In this document: positions 1-7,097 of the stretch, one piece after another
How the letters are laid out: every line of letters starts with the position of its first letter
Numbering within the stretch: the stretch's first letter is position 1
From: a bacterium
Lineage (GTDB): Bacteria; Actinomycetota; Acidimicrobiia; Acidimicrobiales; CATQHL01
Direction: 5' to 3'
Length of the DNA: 7,097 nt
NCBI GenBank assembly: GCA_026713745.1
Contig: JAPONU010000076.1
Coordinates: 1-7,097 of the forward strand
The notes under the pieces: generated by a model
The model's input: only the letters and a program-made list of their open reading frames with translations
Told to the model about the DNA's origin: nothing
Databases searched by the model: none
Made by a program: the position numbers and the translations under genes

Positions 1-1
1 G

Positions 2-807
2 ATCTTCGGCGTCATGCACCTCGTGAACTTCGCACACGGGGAACTCATCACCGTCAGCGCCTACGTGGGCTACGCGCTCTTCACGCTGGGGCTGGACTGG
101 TGGGTGCTGGTGCCGGCGATCCTGGCGTCCTCGATGCTGACCTCGCTCGGGATCGAATTCGCCGCGTTCCGCTGGGTTCGCAACTCCTCGGACTTCACGA
201 TGGTCCTCACCTCGTTCGGCGTGCACTTCGTGGTCCAGGCGATCTTCGTCATGGCTGTGTCGGCCAACCGGCGCACCTTCGCCCGGCCGGGTTGGCTGTT
301 CGAGACCGTCAGCGTGGGCGGGGTGAACCTGGAGATCTACGACCTGGTGGTCATCGGCTTCACACTCATCACGCTTGCCGGAACGGTGTGGCTGGTGCGC
401 CGCACGATGTTCGGCATGACGCTGCGCGCCGCGGCAGAGGACTTCGAGGCGGCCCGCCTGATGGGTGTCCGCAGCAACCGGGTCATCCGGGGGGCGTTCG
501 TGCTGTCGGGGCTCCTGGCCGGAGTGGCCTCGATCTTCTGGCTGATGCGAACCGGTCAGGCCGACCCCACCGCCGGACTCACCCCCATGCTGAAGGGCGT
601 CCTGGCCGCCCTCATCGGGGGGCTGGGCAGCCTGGGGGGCGCCGTCCTGGGTGGTCTGGCGCTGGGTCTTGTGGAGGTTCTGCTGATCTCGCGCCTGCCC
701 GACGGTCTGGTCGGCCTCACCGACGGGATGGTGTTCGTGTGCATCGCCCTGCTGTTCGTCTTCCGCCCGCAGGGGATGGTCACCATCCGCCGCGCCGAGA
801 GGGTGTG

Positions 808-808
<1 letters not shown>
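2..808 (+). CDS. LivH-type permease of a branched-chain amino acid/organic acid (HAAT) ABC importer, 5' truncated
   Basis: This is an inner-membrane permease subunit of a Liv-type ABC importer. The reading frame is open from base 2, and the visible protein (268 residues) begins IFGVMHLVNFAHGE. That is the conserved LivH segment normally found a few tens of residues from the N-terminus, so the true start lies upstream of the window; the ATG at base 14 is internal. Several hydrophobic membrane segments follow. The cytoplasmic coupling (EAA-like) loop is RAAAEDFEAARLMGV, at about visible residues 142-156. A glycine-rich stretch, GGLGSLGGAVLGG, comes next, and the end FRPQGMV is typical of the family. 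The stop overlaps the next gene by one base (TGATG), so it is translated with the partner permease. The imported substrate cannot be told: family members carry branched-chain amino acids, amides, urea or aromatic and aliphatic acids. The family call is firm; the substrate is unknown. Confidence 0.93.
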
Positions 809-2798
<1,990 letters not shown>

Positions 2799-2802
<4 letters not shown>

Positions 2803-2837
2803 CCGCCACGACCGAGGACGGAGTACCCGCGCCATGA
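2799..2837 (+). CDS. 12-codon mini-ORF joining the fusion gene to the dehydrogenase; possible livF remnant or coupling leader
   Basis: An ATG at 2799 overlaps the stop of the LivM-LivG gene (ATGA). Its frame encodes MTATTEDGVPAP and ends with a TGA at 2835-2837 that overlaps the ATG of the dehydrogenase gene (a second ATGA). A GGGGAGGA tract at 2789-2796 lies only 2-3 bases upstream, closer than ideal for a ribosome binding site but too far from 2834 to serve that gene directly. In many Liv operons livF starts with an ATGA overlap at exactly this position and has a short variable leader, so this could be what is left after a livF deletion. It may equally be a chance frame or a translational-coupling leader. 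Whether the peptide is made cannot be judged from the sequence. Confidence 0.3.
2814..2823 (+). promoter_or_regulatory. Probable ribosome binding site for the acyl-CoA dehydrogenase
   Basis: The purine-rich tract GAGGACGGAG ends 10 bases before the ATG at 2834. It supports that start over the in-frame ATG at 2774, which lies within the upstream gene and would add 20 residues (starting MPAGIGEDHD) that resemble no dehydrogenase N-terminus. Confidence 0.5.
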
Positions 2838-4003
2838 ACTTCGACGAACCGGCCGACTTCGAGACGATCCGGACGGAGATCCGCCGGCTGTGCAGCCGCT
2901 ACCCCGGGGAGTATTGGCAGGGGCTCGAGCCCGACAGCTACCCCACCGAGTTCGTGACCGACCTCGCCGAGCACGGCTGGCTGGGAACGCTGATCCCCGA
3001 GGACTACGGCGGTGGCGGATTGAGCCTCGCCGGGGCATCGGTCATCCTGGAGGAGATCTCCGCCAGCGGCGGGAATCCGAGTGCATGCCACGCCCAGATG
3101 TACGTCATGGGCACGCTGGTGCGCCACGGCTCCGAGGATCAGAAGCGACGCTGGCTCCCCGAGATCGCTGCCGGCCGGACAAGGCTCCAGGCCTTCGGAG
3201 TCACCGAGCCGGGAGCGGGATCCGACACCGCCGCCATCAGCACCACCGCCACGCGCGACGGTGATCGCTGGATGTTGAGGGGCCAGAAGATCTGGACCTC
3301 GCGGGCGCTGCACTCCGACCTGATGCTGGTGCTCGCCCGCACGACGCCGGTCGCGGAGGTGGAGCGCCGCCTCGACGGGCTCTCGGTGTTCCTCTTCGAG
3401 ATGCGCGACACCGGTGGCGACTTTGTGAAGGGTCTCACGGTCCGACCCATCTCCACGATGATGAACCACAACACCACCGAGGTGTTCTTCGATGACGTGG
3501 AGCTGCCGCCGGATGCCCTCGTCGGCACCGAGGGACGAGGCTTCTCGCACATCCTCGACGGGATGAACGCCGAACGCATCCTCATCGCCGCGGAATGCAT
3601 CGGCGACGGACGCTTCTTCTGCGAGCGCGCCGCTGCCTATGCATCTGAGCGCGTGGTTTTCGGGCGCCCCATCGGCCAGAACCAGGGCGTGGCGTTCCCG
3701 CTGGCACGGGCACATGCGGCGGTCGAGGCAGCCGGCCTCATGCGTTTCAAGGCGGCGAGCCTCTTCGATGCCGGCAAGCCCTGCGGACCCGAGGCGAACA
3801 TGGCGAAGCTGCTGGCCAGCGAGGCCTCGTGGGCAGCCGGAAATGCCGCCCTGGACACCTTCGGAGGCTTCGGCTTCGCCACCGAGTACGACATCGAGCG
3901 CAAGCTGCGCGAGACCCGCCTGTACCAGGTCGCTCCGGTCAGCAACAACCTGATCCTGGCATACCTTGCCCGGCAGAGCCTGGGCCTGCCGAAGAGCTAC
4001 TGA
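2834..4003 (+). CDS. Acyl-CoA dehydrogenase family flavoprotein with non-canonical catalytic site
   Basis: This is a 389-residue FAD enzyme expected to oxidise an acyl-CoA at the alpha-beta bond and pass electrons to electron-transfer flavoprotein; length and domain order are normal for the family. Visible landmarks are the N-terminal helical domain with LIPEDYGGGGLS, the FAD/substrate segment FGVTEPGAGSD (121-131), KIWTS (152-156), FGRPIGQNQ (276-284) and GGFGFATEYDIERK near the C-terminus. Where medium-chain enzymes carry the catalytic base in YEGT, this protein has LYQVAPVS, with A367 and P368 at the Tyr and Glu positions. A Glu in NAERILIAAE (E247) sits where isovaleryl-CoA dehydrogenase keeps its base (E254), so E247 is the likely replacement. 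From memory, a subfamily with QVAPIS-type C-termini exists and often neighbours CoA-transferases, which fits here. The stop overlaps the next start by one base (TGATG). The substrate is unknown; a branched or dicarboxylic acyl-CoA is possible. Confidence 0.92.
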   Translation: MNFDEPADFETIRTEIRRLCSRYPGEYWQGLEPDSYPTEFVTDLAEHGWLGTLIPEDYGGGGLSLAGASVILEEISASGGNPSACHAQMYVMGTLVRHGSEDQKRRWLPEIAAGRTRLQAFGVTEPGAGSDTAAISTTATRDGDRWMLRGQKIWTSRALHSDLMLVLARTTPVAEVERRLDGLSVFLFEMRDTGGDFVKGLTVRPISTMMNHNTTEVFFDDVELPPDALVGTEGRGFSHILDGMNAERILIAAECIGDGRFFCERAAAYASERVVFGRPIGQNQGVAFPLARAHAAVEAAGLMRFKAASLFDAGKPCGPEANMAKLLASEASWAAGNAALDTFGGFGFATEYDIERKLRETRLYQVAPVSNNLILAYLARQSLGLPKSY

Positions 4004-4974
4004 TGCGGGCGGTACTGCTCACCGACTTCGGCGCCCCGGTGCGTCTCGTCGAGGATCATCCCGAGCCGGCCACCAACGGCGGCGAGGTGATCGATGTGAT
4101 CGCCTGCGGTGTCTGCGGTTCCGACCTGCACATCTCCGAGGGCCTGTTCCCCATCGCCCTGCCGCGGATCCTCGGCCACGAGGTGACCGGCATGCACCCC
4201 CGGCTGGGACCGGTCATGGTCTATGCCCCGTGGGGATGCAGCCGGTGCGCCGACTGCGCGGCCGAACTGGAGATGATCTGCGCCGACGCGGCCGAGGCCG
4301 GCATCTTCTCCGACGGCGGCTACGCCGAGCGGATGGCTGTGCGGGACGCCCGCTACCTGGCACCGCTCGGCGATCTCGACCCGGTCGCCTCGGCTCCCCT
4401 GGCGTGTGGCGGGCTGACCGCATACCGGGCCGTCGGGCACACGCTGGACCTGTTGCGGCGCCGCGGCCCTGGCGCACGGGCCACCGTGATCGGCGCCGGC
4501 GGGCTGGGACAATTCGCCATCCGCTACCTGCGGCTGCTCAGCGACGCCACAGTCGTGGCCGCCGACATCTCGGCGGCCAAGCGCGCCACCGCCACCGAGA
4601 TCGGAGCGCACGAGGCCGTCGATCCCGCCGACGGGATCCCGCCGACCGAGGTCGTGCTGGACTTCATCGGTGCCGATGCCACCCTGGCCCAAGCGGCGGG
4701 CGCGGTGCGCAAGCGCGGCATGGTGGTCGTCATCGGACTCTTCGGCGGGAGGATTCCATGGGGCTTTGGCGCCTGGCCCCACGAAGTCGCGTTCATGAAC
4801 AGCGTCTGGGGCAGCCGGGCGCAACTCGACGAGCTGCTTGCTCTGGCCGCCCGCGAGCCGTCGATCATCGGTCCGGTGGAGACCCTGCCCTTCGAGCGGG
4901 CGGCGGAGGCGCTCGAGCGGGTGCGCGCCGGCGACCTGCGAGGCCGGCTGGTCCTGACCGTCGGCGGGAACTGA
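4003..4974 (+). CDS. Zinc-dependent medium-chain alcohol dehydrogenase
   Basis: This 323-residue cytosolic MDR-superfamily oxidoreductase is predicted to interconvert an alcohol and an aldehyde or ketone with a nicotinamide cofactor. Catalytic zinc ligands are C38 in CGVCGSDLH, H59 in GHE (59-61 region, with E60) and C135 in PLACGG. The structural zinc lobe is intact, with four cysteines at 79, 82, 85 and 93 in the classical C-x2-C-x2-C-x7-C spacing. The Rossmann fold carries GAGGLG at 164-169. D188 in the AADIS segment, at the end of the second strand, suggests NAD rather than NADP. It ends with the family-typical GRLVL. It is somewhat shorter than the usual 340-350 residues, but no key motif is missing. 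GAAGAG at 3991-3996 precedes the ATG by 6 bases, and the start overlaps the dehydrogenase stop. Placed just before a P450, it may oxidise the hydroxylated product; this is inference. Confidence 0.92.
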   Translation: MRAVLLTDFGAPVRLVEDHPEPATNGGEVIDVIACGVCGSDLHISEGLFPIALPRILGHEVTGMHPRLGPVMVYAPWGCSRCADCAAELEMICADAAEAGIFSDGGYAERMAVRDARYLAPLGDLDPVASAPLACGGLTAYRAVGHTLDLLRRRGPGARATVIGAGGLGQFAIRYLRLLSDATVVAADISAAKRATATEIGAHEAVDPADGIPPTEVVLDFIGADATLAQAAGAVRKRGMVVVIGLFGGRIPWGFGAWPHEVAFMNSVWGSRAQLDELLALAAREPSIIGPVETLPFERAAEALERVRAGDLRGRLVLTVGGN

Positions 4975-4979
4975 GGGGG
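4973..4979 (+). promoter_or_regulatory. Ribosome binding site deciding the P450 start
   Basis: GAGGGGG overlaps the stop codon of the alcohol dehydrogenase gene and ends 11 bases before the ATG at 4991. Two in-frame GTG codons at 4979 and 4982 could only be used with this tract overlapping or abutting them, so ATG 4991 is preferred. The alternatives would add only three or four residues. Confidence 0.5.
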
Positions 4980-4990
4980 TGGTGCGACCG

Positions 4991-6256
4991 ATGGATCCGG
5001 CGAGCCCGCCGGCCATCGCCGGCAACCCGCCGGAAGTGACCGCTCCGAGCCTGTACCTCGACGGGATTCCCCACGACCGCTTCGCCGCCATGCGGGCCGC
5101 GCCCGGCCTCACCTGGCATCCGTACGAAGACAGCGGCTTCTGGGCCGTCACCCGGCACGGCGACGTGCGTGCGGTGTCGCGGAACCCGGAGGTCTTCTCG
5201 TCGGAGATCGGCCACACCAACCTCTGGGATCTCGAGGCCGACGCCCTCGAGGCGCGCCGCTCGCTCATCGACACCGACCCGCCGGACCACACCCGGCTCC
5301 GGCGCATCGTCAGCGGGCACTTCACGCCCCGCAACGTGGCGGGCTTCACCTCGGCGACGCGGGCCATCGCCGCGGAGCTGCTGGACGGTTTCGTCGCCTC
5401 CGGCGGCGGTGACTGGGTGAAGTCGGTTGCGGCACCGCTGCCGATCCGGGTCATCATGCTGATGCTCGGCATACCCGAGGCCGACGCCGACTACCTCGTC
5501 GAGCTGTCGGACTATCTGGTGGAGGGCACCGGCGACCGCCCCACGCTGGCCCCCGACGCCTTCGGCAACACCACGCCGCTGCGCCTGCTGCCCTTCGGGA
5601 GTCCCGCCAGCCATGCCCTCTTCGTGTACGGCGAGGAGCTGGGCGAGCGTCGCCGGGCCGGGCCGGGCGAGGATCTGGTGACCGAGTTGGTGCGCGCGGC
5701 CGACGGCGGTGGGCTGAGCCCGGCCGAGTACCGGAACTTCTTCCAGCTGCTCGTCTTCGCGGGCAACGAGACGACCCGCACTGCCATCGTGCACGGCGCC
5801 TTGGCGTTCGCCGAACGGCCCGACGAACTCCGCCGCCTCCAGCGGCACCCCGAACTCACCGGTAGCGCCGTCGAGGAGGTGCTCCGCTGGGCGACGCCGG
5901 TGCTGCACATGCGCCGCACGGCCCGCAGGGAGACCAGCCTGGCCGCAACGCCCATCGCCGCCGGCGACAAAGTCGTGATGTGGTACGCATCGGCCAACCG
6001 CGATCCGGACACCTTCGCCGACCCGTTCCATTTCGACGTGGCCCGCTCGCCCAATGAGCACGACGCGTTCGGGGGCGGCGGGCATCACTTCTGCCTGGGC
6101 GCCTCCCTGGCACGCATGAAGATCCGGGTGCTGCTGGAGGAGCTCATCGAGCGGCGCCTGGCGCTGCGGCAGACCGGCGAGCCGCAGCGGATCGCCTCGA
6201 ACTTCGTACACGGCGTAGCGTCGGTGGCCATGGAGCCGGTGGAGATGGAACCGTGA
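4991..6256 (+). CDS. Cytochrome P450, bacterial soluble type, resembling the CYP124/125/142 group
   Basis: This 421-residue heme monooxygenase has no membrane anchor and normal length for a soluble bacterial P450. It has the C-helix motif DPPDHTRLR at 96-104, with H100 and R104 placed to contact heme propionates. The I-helix motif is AGNETT at 257-262, with the acid/Thr pair E260 and T261 for oxygen activation. The K-helix ExxR is E296-R299, and the heme loop FGGGGHHFCLG at 360-370 has the thiolate ligand C368. The FWAVTRH, HFTPRNV and VVMWYASANRDP segments resemble actinobacterial CYP124/125/142 enzymes, which hydroxylate terminal carbons of sterol side chains and methyl-branched lipids. The exact family cannot be fixed by eye. 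No ferredoxin or reductase gene is adjacent, so electron-transfer partners must be encoded elsewhere. The stop overlaps the next gene's GTG start by four bases. An alcohol dehydrogenase before it and a CoA-transferase after it suggest an oxidise-then-activate sequence (inference). Confidence 0.93.
   Translation: MDPASPPAIAGNPPEVTAPSLYLDGIPHDRFAAMRAAPGLTWHPYEDSGFWAVTRHGDVRAVSRNPEVFSSEIGHTNLWDLEADALEARRSLIDTDPPDHTRLRRIVSGHFTPRNVAGFTSATRAIAAELLDGFVASGGGDWVKSVAAPLPIRVIMLMLGIPEADADYLVELSDYLVEGTGDRPTLAPDAFGNTTPLRLLPFGSPASHALFVYGEELGERRRAGPGEDLVTELVRAADGGGLSPAEYRNFFQLLVFAGNETTRTAIVHGALAFAERPDELRRLQRHPELTGSAVEEVLRWATPVLHMRRTARRETSLAATPIAAGDKVVMWYASANRDPDTFADPFHFDVARSPNEHDAFGGGGHHFCLGASLARMKIRVLLEELIERRLALRQTGEPQRIASNFVHGVASVAMEPVEMEP
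6238..6244 (+). promoter_or_regulatory. Ribosome binding site supporting the GTG start of the CoA-transferase
   Basis: GGTGGAG lies within the last codons of the P450 gene and ends 8 bases before the GTG at 6253. This good spacing, together with the GTGA overlap and a protein beginning SAPLEGVLVV as expected for the family, settles the start. Confidence 0.6.
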
Positions 6257-7097
6257 GCGCGCCGCTGGAAGGCGTCCTCGTGGTCACACTCGAGAACGCC
6301 GTCTCGGCCCCGTTCACAACCCGGCATCTGGCCGACCTCGGCGCCAGGGTGCTGAAGGTTGAGCGCCCCCCGCACGGTGACTTCGCCCGCCACTACGACA
6401 GCAGGCTGGACGGCGAGTCCACCTACTTCGTGTGGGGCGACCGGGGCAAGGACAGCATCGCGCTCGACCTGACCGACCCGTCCGAGCGGGAACAGTTCGA
6501 CGAACTGGTTGCCGGCGCCGACGTGTTCGTTCAGAACCTCTCCCCCGGCGCGGCCCGGCGCGCCGGCATCCTTGCCGAACAGCTCGTCGCCAGCCACCCT
6601 CACCTGATCGCCTGCGACATCTCGGGCTACGGCGTCGACGGGCCGCGGGCCGACGACAAGGCATACGACCTCATCGTGCAGGCCGAATCCGGTGCCGTCG
6701 CCCTCACCGGCGACCCCGAGCAGATGAGCAAGGTGGGGTTCTCGGTTGCCGACATCTGCGCCGGGATGTACGCCCTCAGCGCCATCCTGGCGGCGCTGCA
6801 CCGCCGTGCCGTCACCGGGGAGGGCGCCGCGATCTCGCTGTCGATGCTGGAGTGTCTCGCCGAGTGGACCGCACCGCAGACCTACGCCTCCGTCGCCGAC
6901 GGCGCCCCGCCGACCCGCTCCGCCCGGCGCCACGCCCTCATCGCGCCGTATGGCCTGTTCGAACTCGACGACGGATCGGTGATCATGCTGGCGGTGCAGG
7001 CGAACCCGGAATGGGTCGCGCTGGCCACCGAGGTCATCGGCAGGCCGGAGCTTGCGACCGACCCCCGCTTCGCCACCAACGCCTCCCGAGTCGTCAA
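6253..7097 (+). CDS. Family III (CaiB/BaiF) CoA-transferase, N-terminal part, 3' truncated by window end
   Basis: Enzymes of this family move CoA from one acyl-CoA to a free carboxylic acid through an aspartyl-CoA intermediate. The frame opens with a GTG start and runs to the window edge, giving 281 residues of an expected 380-410. The N-terminus PLEGVLVVTLENAVSAPFTT and then LADLGARVLKVERP match the family Rossmann-like opening. RGKDSIALDL, ADVFVQNLSPGAARRAG and DISGYG follow in order. AYDLIVQAESG carries the likely catalytic Asp, D139, and ADICAGMYA plus TGEGAAISLSMLE complete the visible part. The QNLSPGAA and APYGLFELDDG features recall the mesaconyl-CoA/itaconate/citramalate transferase branch, but this is from memory and the substrate is not established. 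Four-base overlap with the P450 gene implies coupled translation. The activity would supply the acyl-CoA for the dehydrogenase three genes upstream (inference). Confidence 0.92.
   Translation, partial: MSAPLEGVLVVTLENAVSAPFTTRHLADLGARVLKVERPPHGDFARHYDSRLDGESTYFVWGDRGKDSIALDLTDPSEREQFDELVAGADVFVQNLSPGAARRAGILAEQLVASHPHLIACDISGYGVDGPRADDKAYDLIVQAESGAVALTGDPEQMSKVGFSVADICAGMYALSAILAALHRRAVTGEGAAISLSMLECLAEWTAPQTYASVADGAPPTRSARRHALIAPYGLFELDDGSVIMLAVQANPEWVALATEVIGRPELATDPRFATNASRVV

Noticed and set aside
617..651. Clustered G-runs suggesting a G-quadruplex
   Set aside because: The runs encode the conserved Gly-rich LivH segment GGLGSLGGAVLGG in a GC-rich genome and the last loop is long, so coding constraint explains them.
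100..807. N-terminal extension of the LivM-LivG frame upstream to base 100
   Set aside because: The frame is open, but it overlaps livH out of frame and encodes Arg/Gly/Pro-rich sequence with no membrane segments. The start at 808 or 946 is far more plausible.
4999..5035. Repeated CCCGCCGG-like words at the P450 N-terminus
   Set aside because: These are imperfect and short, and are explained by Pro/Ala/Gly codons in a high-GC gene.
3997..5472. 491-codon open frame on the - strand
   Set aside because: It lies antisense across the alcohol dehydrogenase and the P450, both of which have full sets of family motifs. Its translation is low-complexity Arg/Gly/Ala/Pro-rich with no recognisable domain, as expected for antisense frames in GC-rich coding DNA.
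5649..5670. Tandem CCGGG units
   Set aside because: They are only a few short units within the P450 coding frame and encode a normal surface loop; there is no sign of a repeat array.
4865..6211. 448-codon open frame on the - strand
   Set aside because: It is antisense to the P450 and shows no domain or credible start context; it is an artefact of GC-rich codon bias.
6085..6933. 282-codon open frame on the - strand
   Set aside because: It is antisense to the CoA-transferase, whose + strand frame carries the family motifs throughout.

Overview
The window is GC-rich and gapless: six consecutive genes, all on the + strand, truncated at both ends. They read as one operon. Neighbouring genes overlap by 1 to 4 bases (TGATG, GTGA), with two exceptions: a 31-base stretch holding a 12-codon mini-ORF between genes 2 and 3, and a 16-base gap between genes 4 and 5. 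I see no internal promoter, factor-independent terminator, RNA gene, CRISPR array or mobile element. High GC, strong G/C preference at third codon positions, GTG starts, a CYP124/125/142-like P450 and a fused LivM-LivG protein all point to an actinobacterium-like genome (Actinomycetota, possibly an uncultured or environmental lineage). That assignment is inference; no marker gene is present.

Layout. At 2-808 is the 3' part of a LivH-type inner-membrane permease whose first residues lie off the left edge. At 808-2802 is a single polypeptide fusing a LivM-type permease to a LivG-type ATPase. Together they give both membrane subunits and one of the two ATPases of a branched-chain amino acid type (HAAT) ABC importer. 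No LivF ATPase or substrate-binding protein is in the window. At 2834-4003 is an acyl-CoA dehydrogenase family flavoprotein that lacks the usual C-terminal catalytic Glu. At 4003-4974 is a zinc-dependent medium-chain alcohol dehydrogenase. At 4991-6256 is a soluble bacterial cytochrome P450. From 6253 to the right edge is the N-terminal part of a family III (CaiB/BaiF) CoA-transferase with a GTG start.

How the genes may work together (inference). The importer could bring in an organic acid or a branched or terpenoid/alkyl substrate. The P450 would hydroxylate it and the alcohol dehydrogenase would oxidise the alcohol. The CoA-transferase would make the thioester, and the acyl-CoA dehydrogenase would start beta-oxidation-like breakdown. 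Liv-type importers also carry aromatic and other carboxylic acids, so the transporter family does not imply amino acid uptake here. The substrate cannot be read from the sequence.

The most unusual points are: a perfect 17-bp GC-rich inverted repeat near the 5' end of the livM-livG fusion, which makes its start uncertain (808 or 946); the mini-ORF bridging the fusion gene and the dehydrogenase, placed where livF usually begins; the dehydrogenase active-site arrangement; and the altered ABC signature in the fused ATPase.
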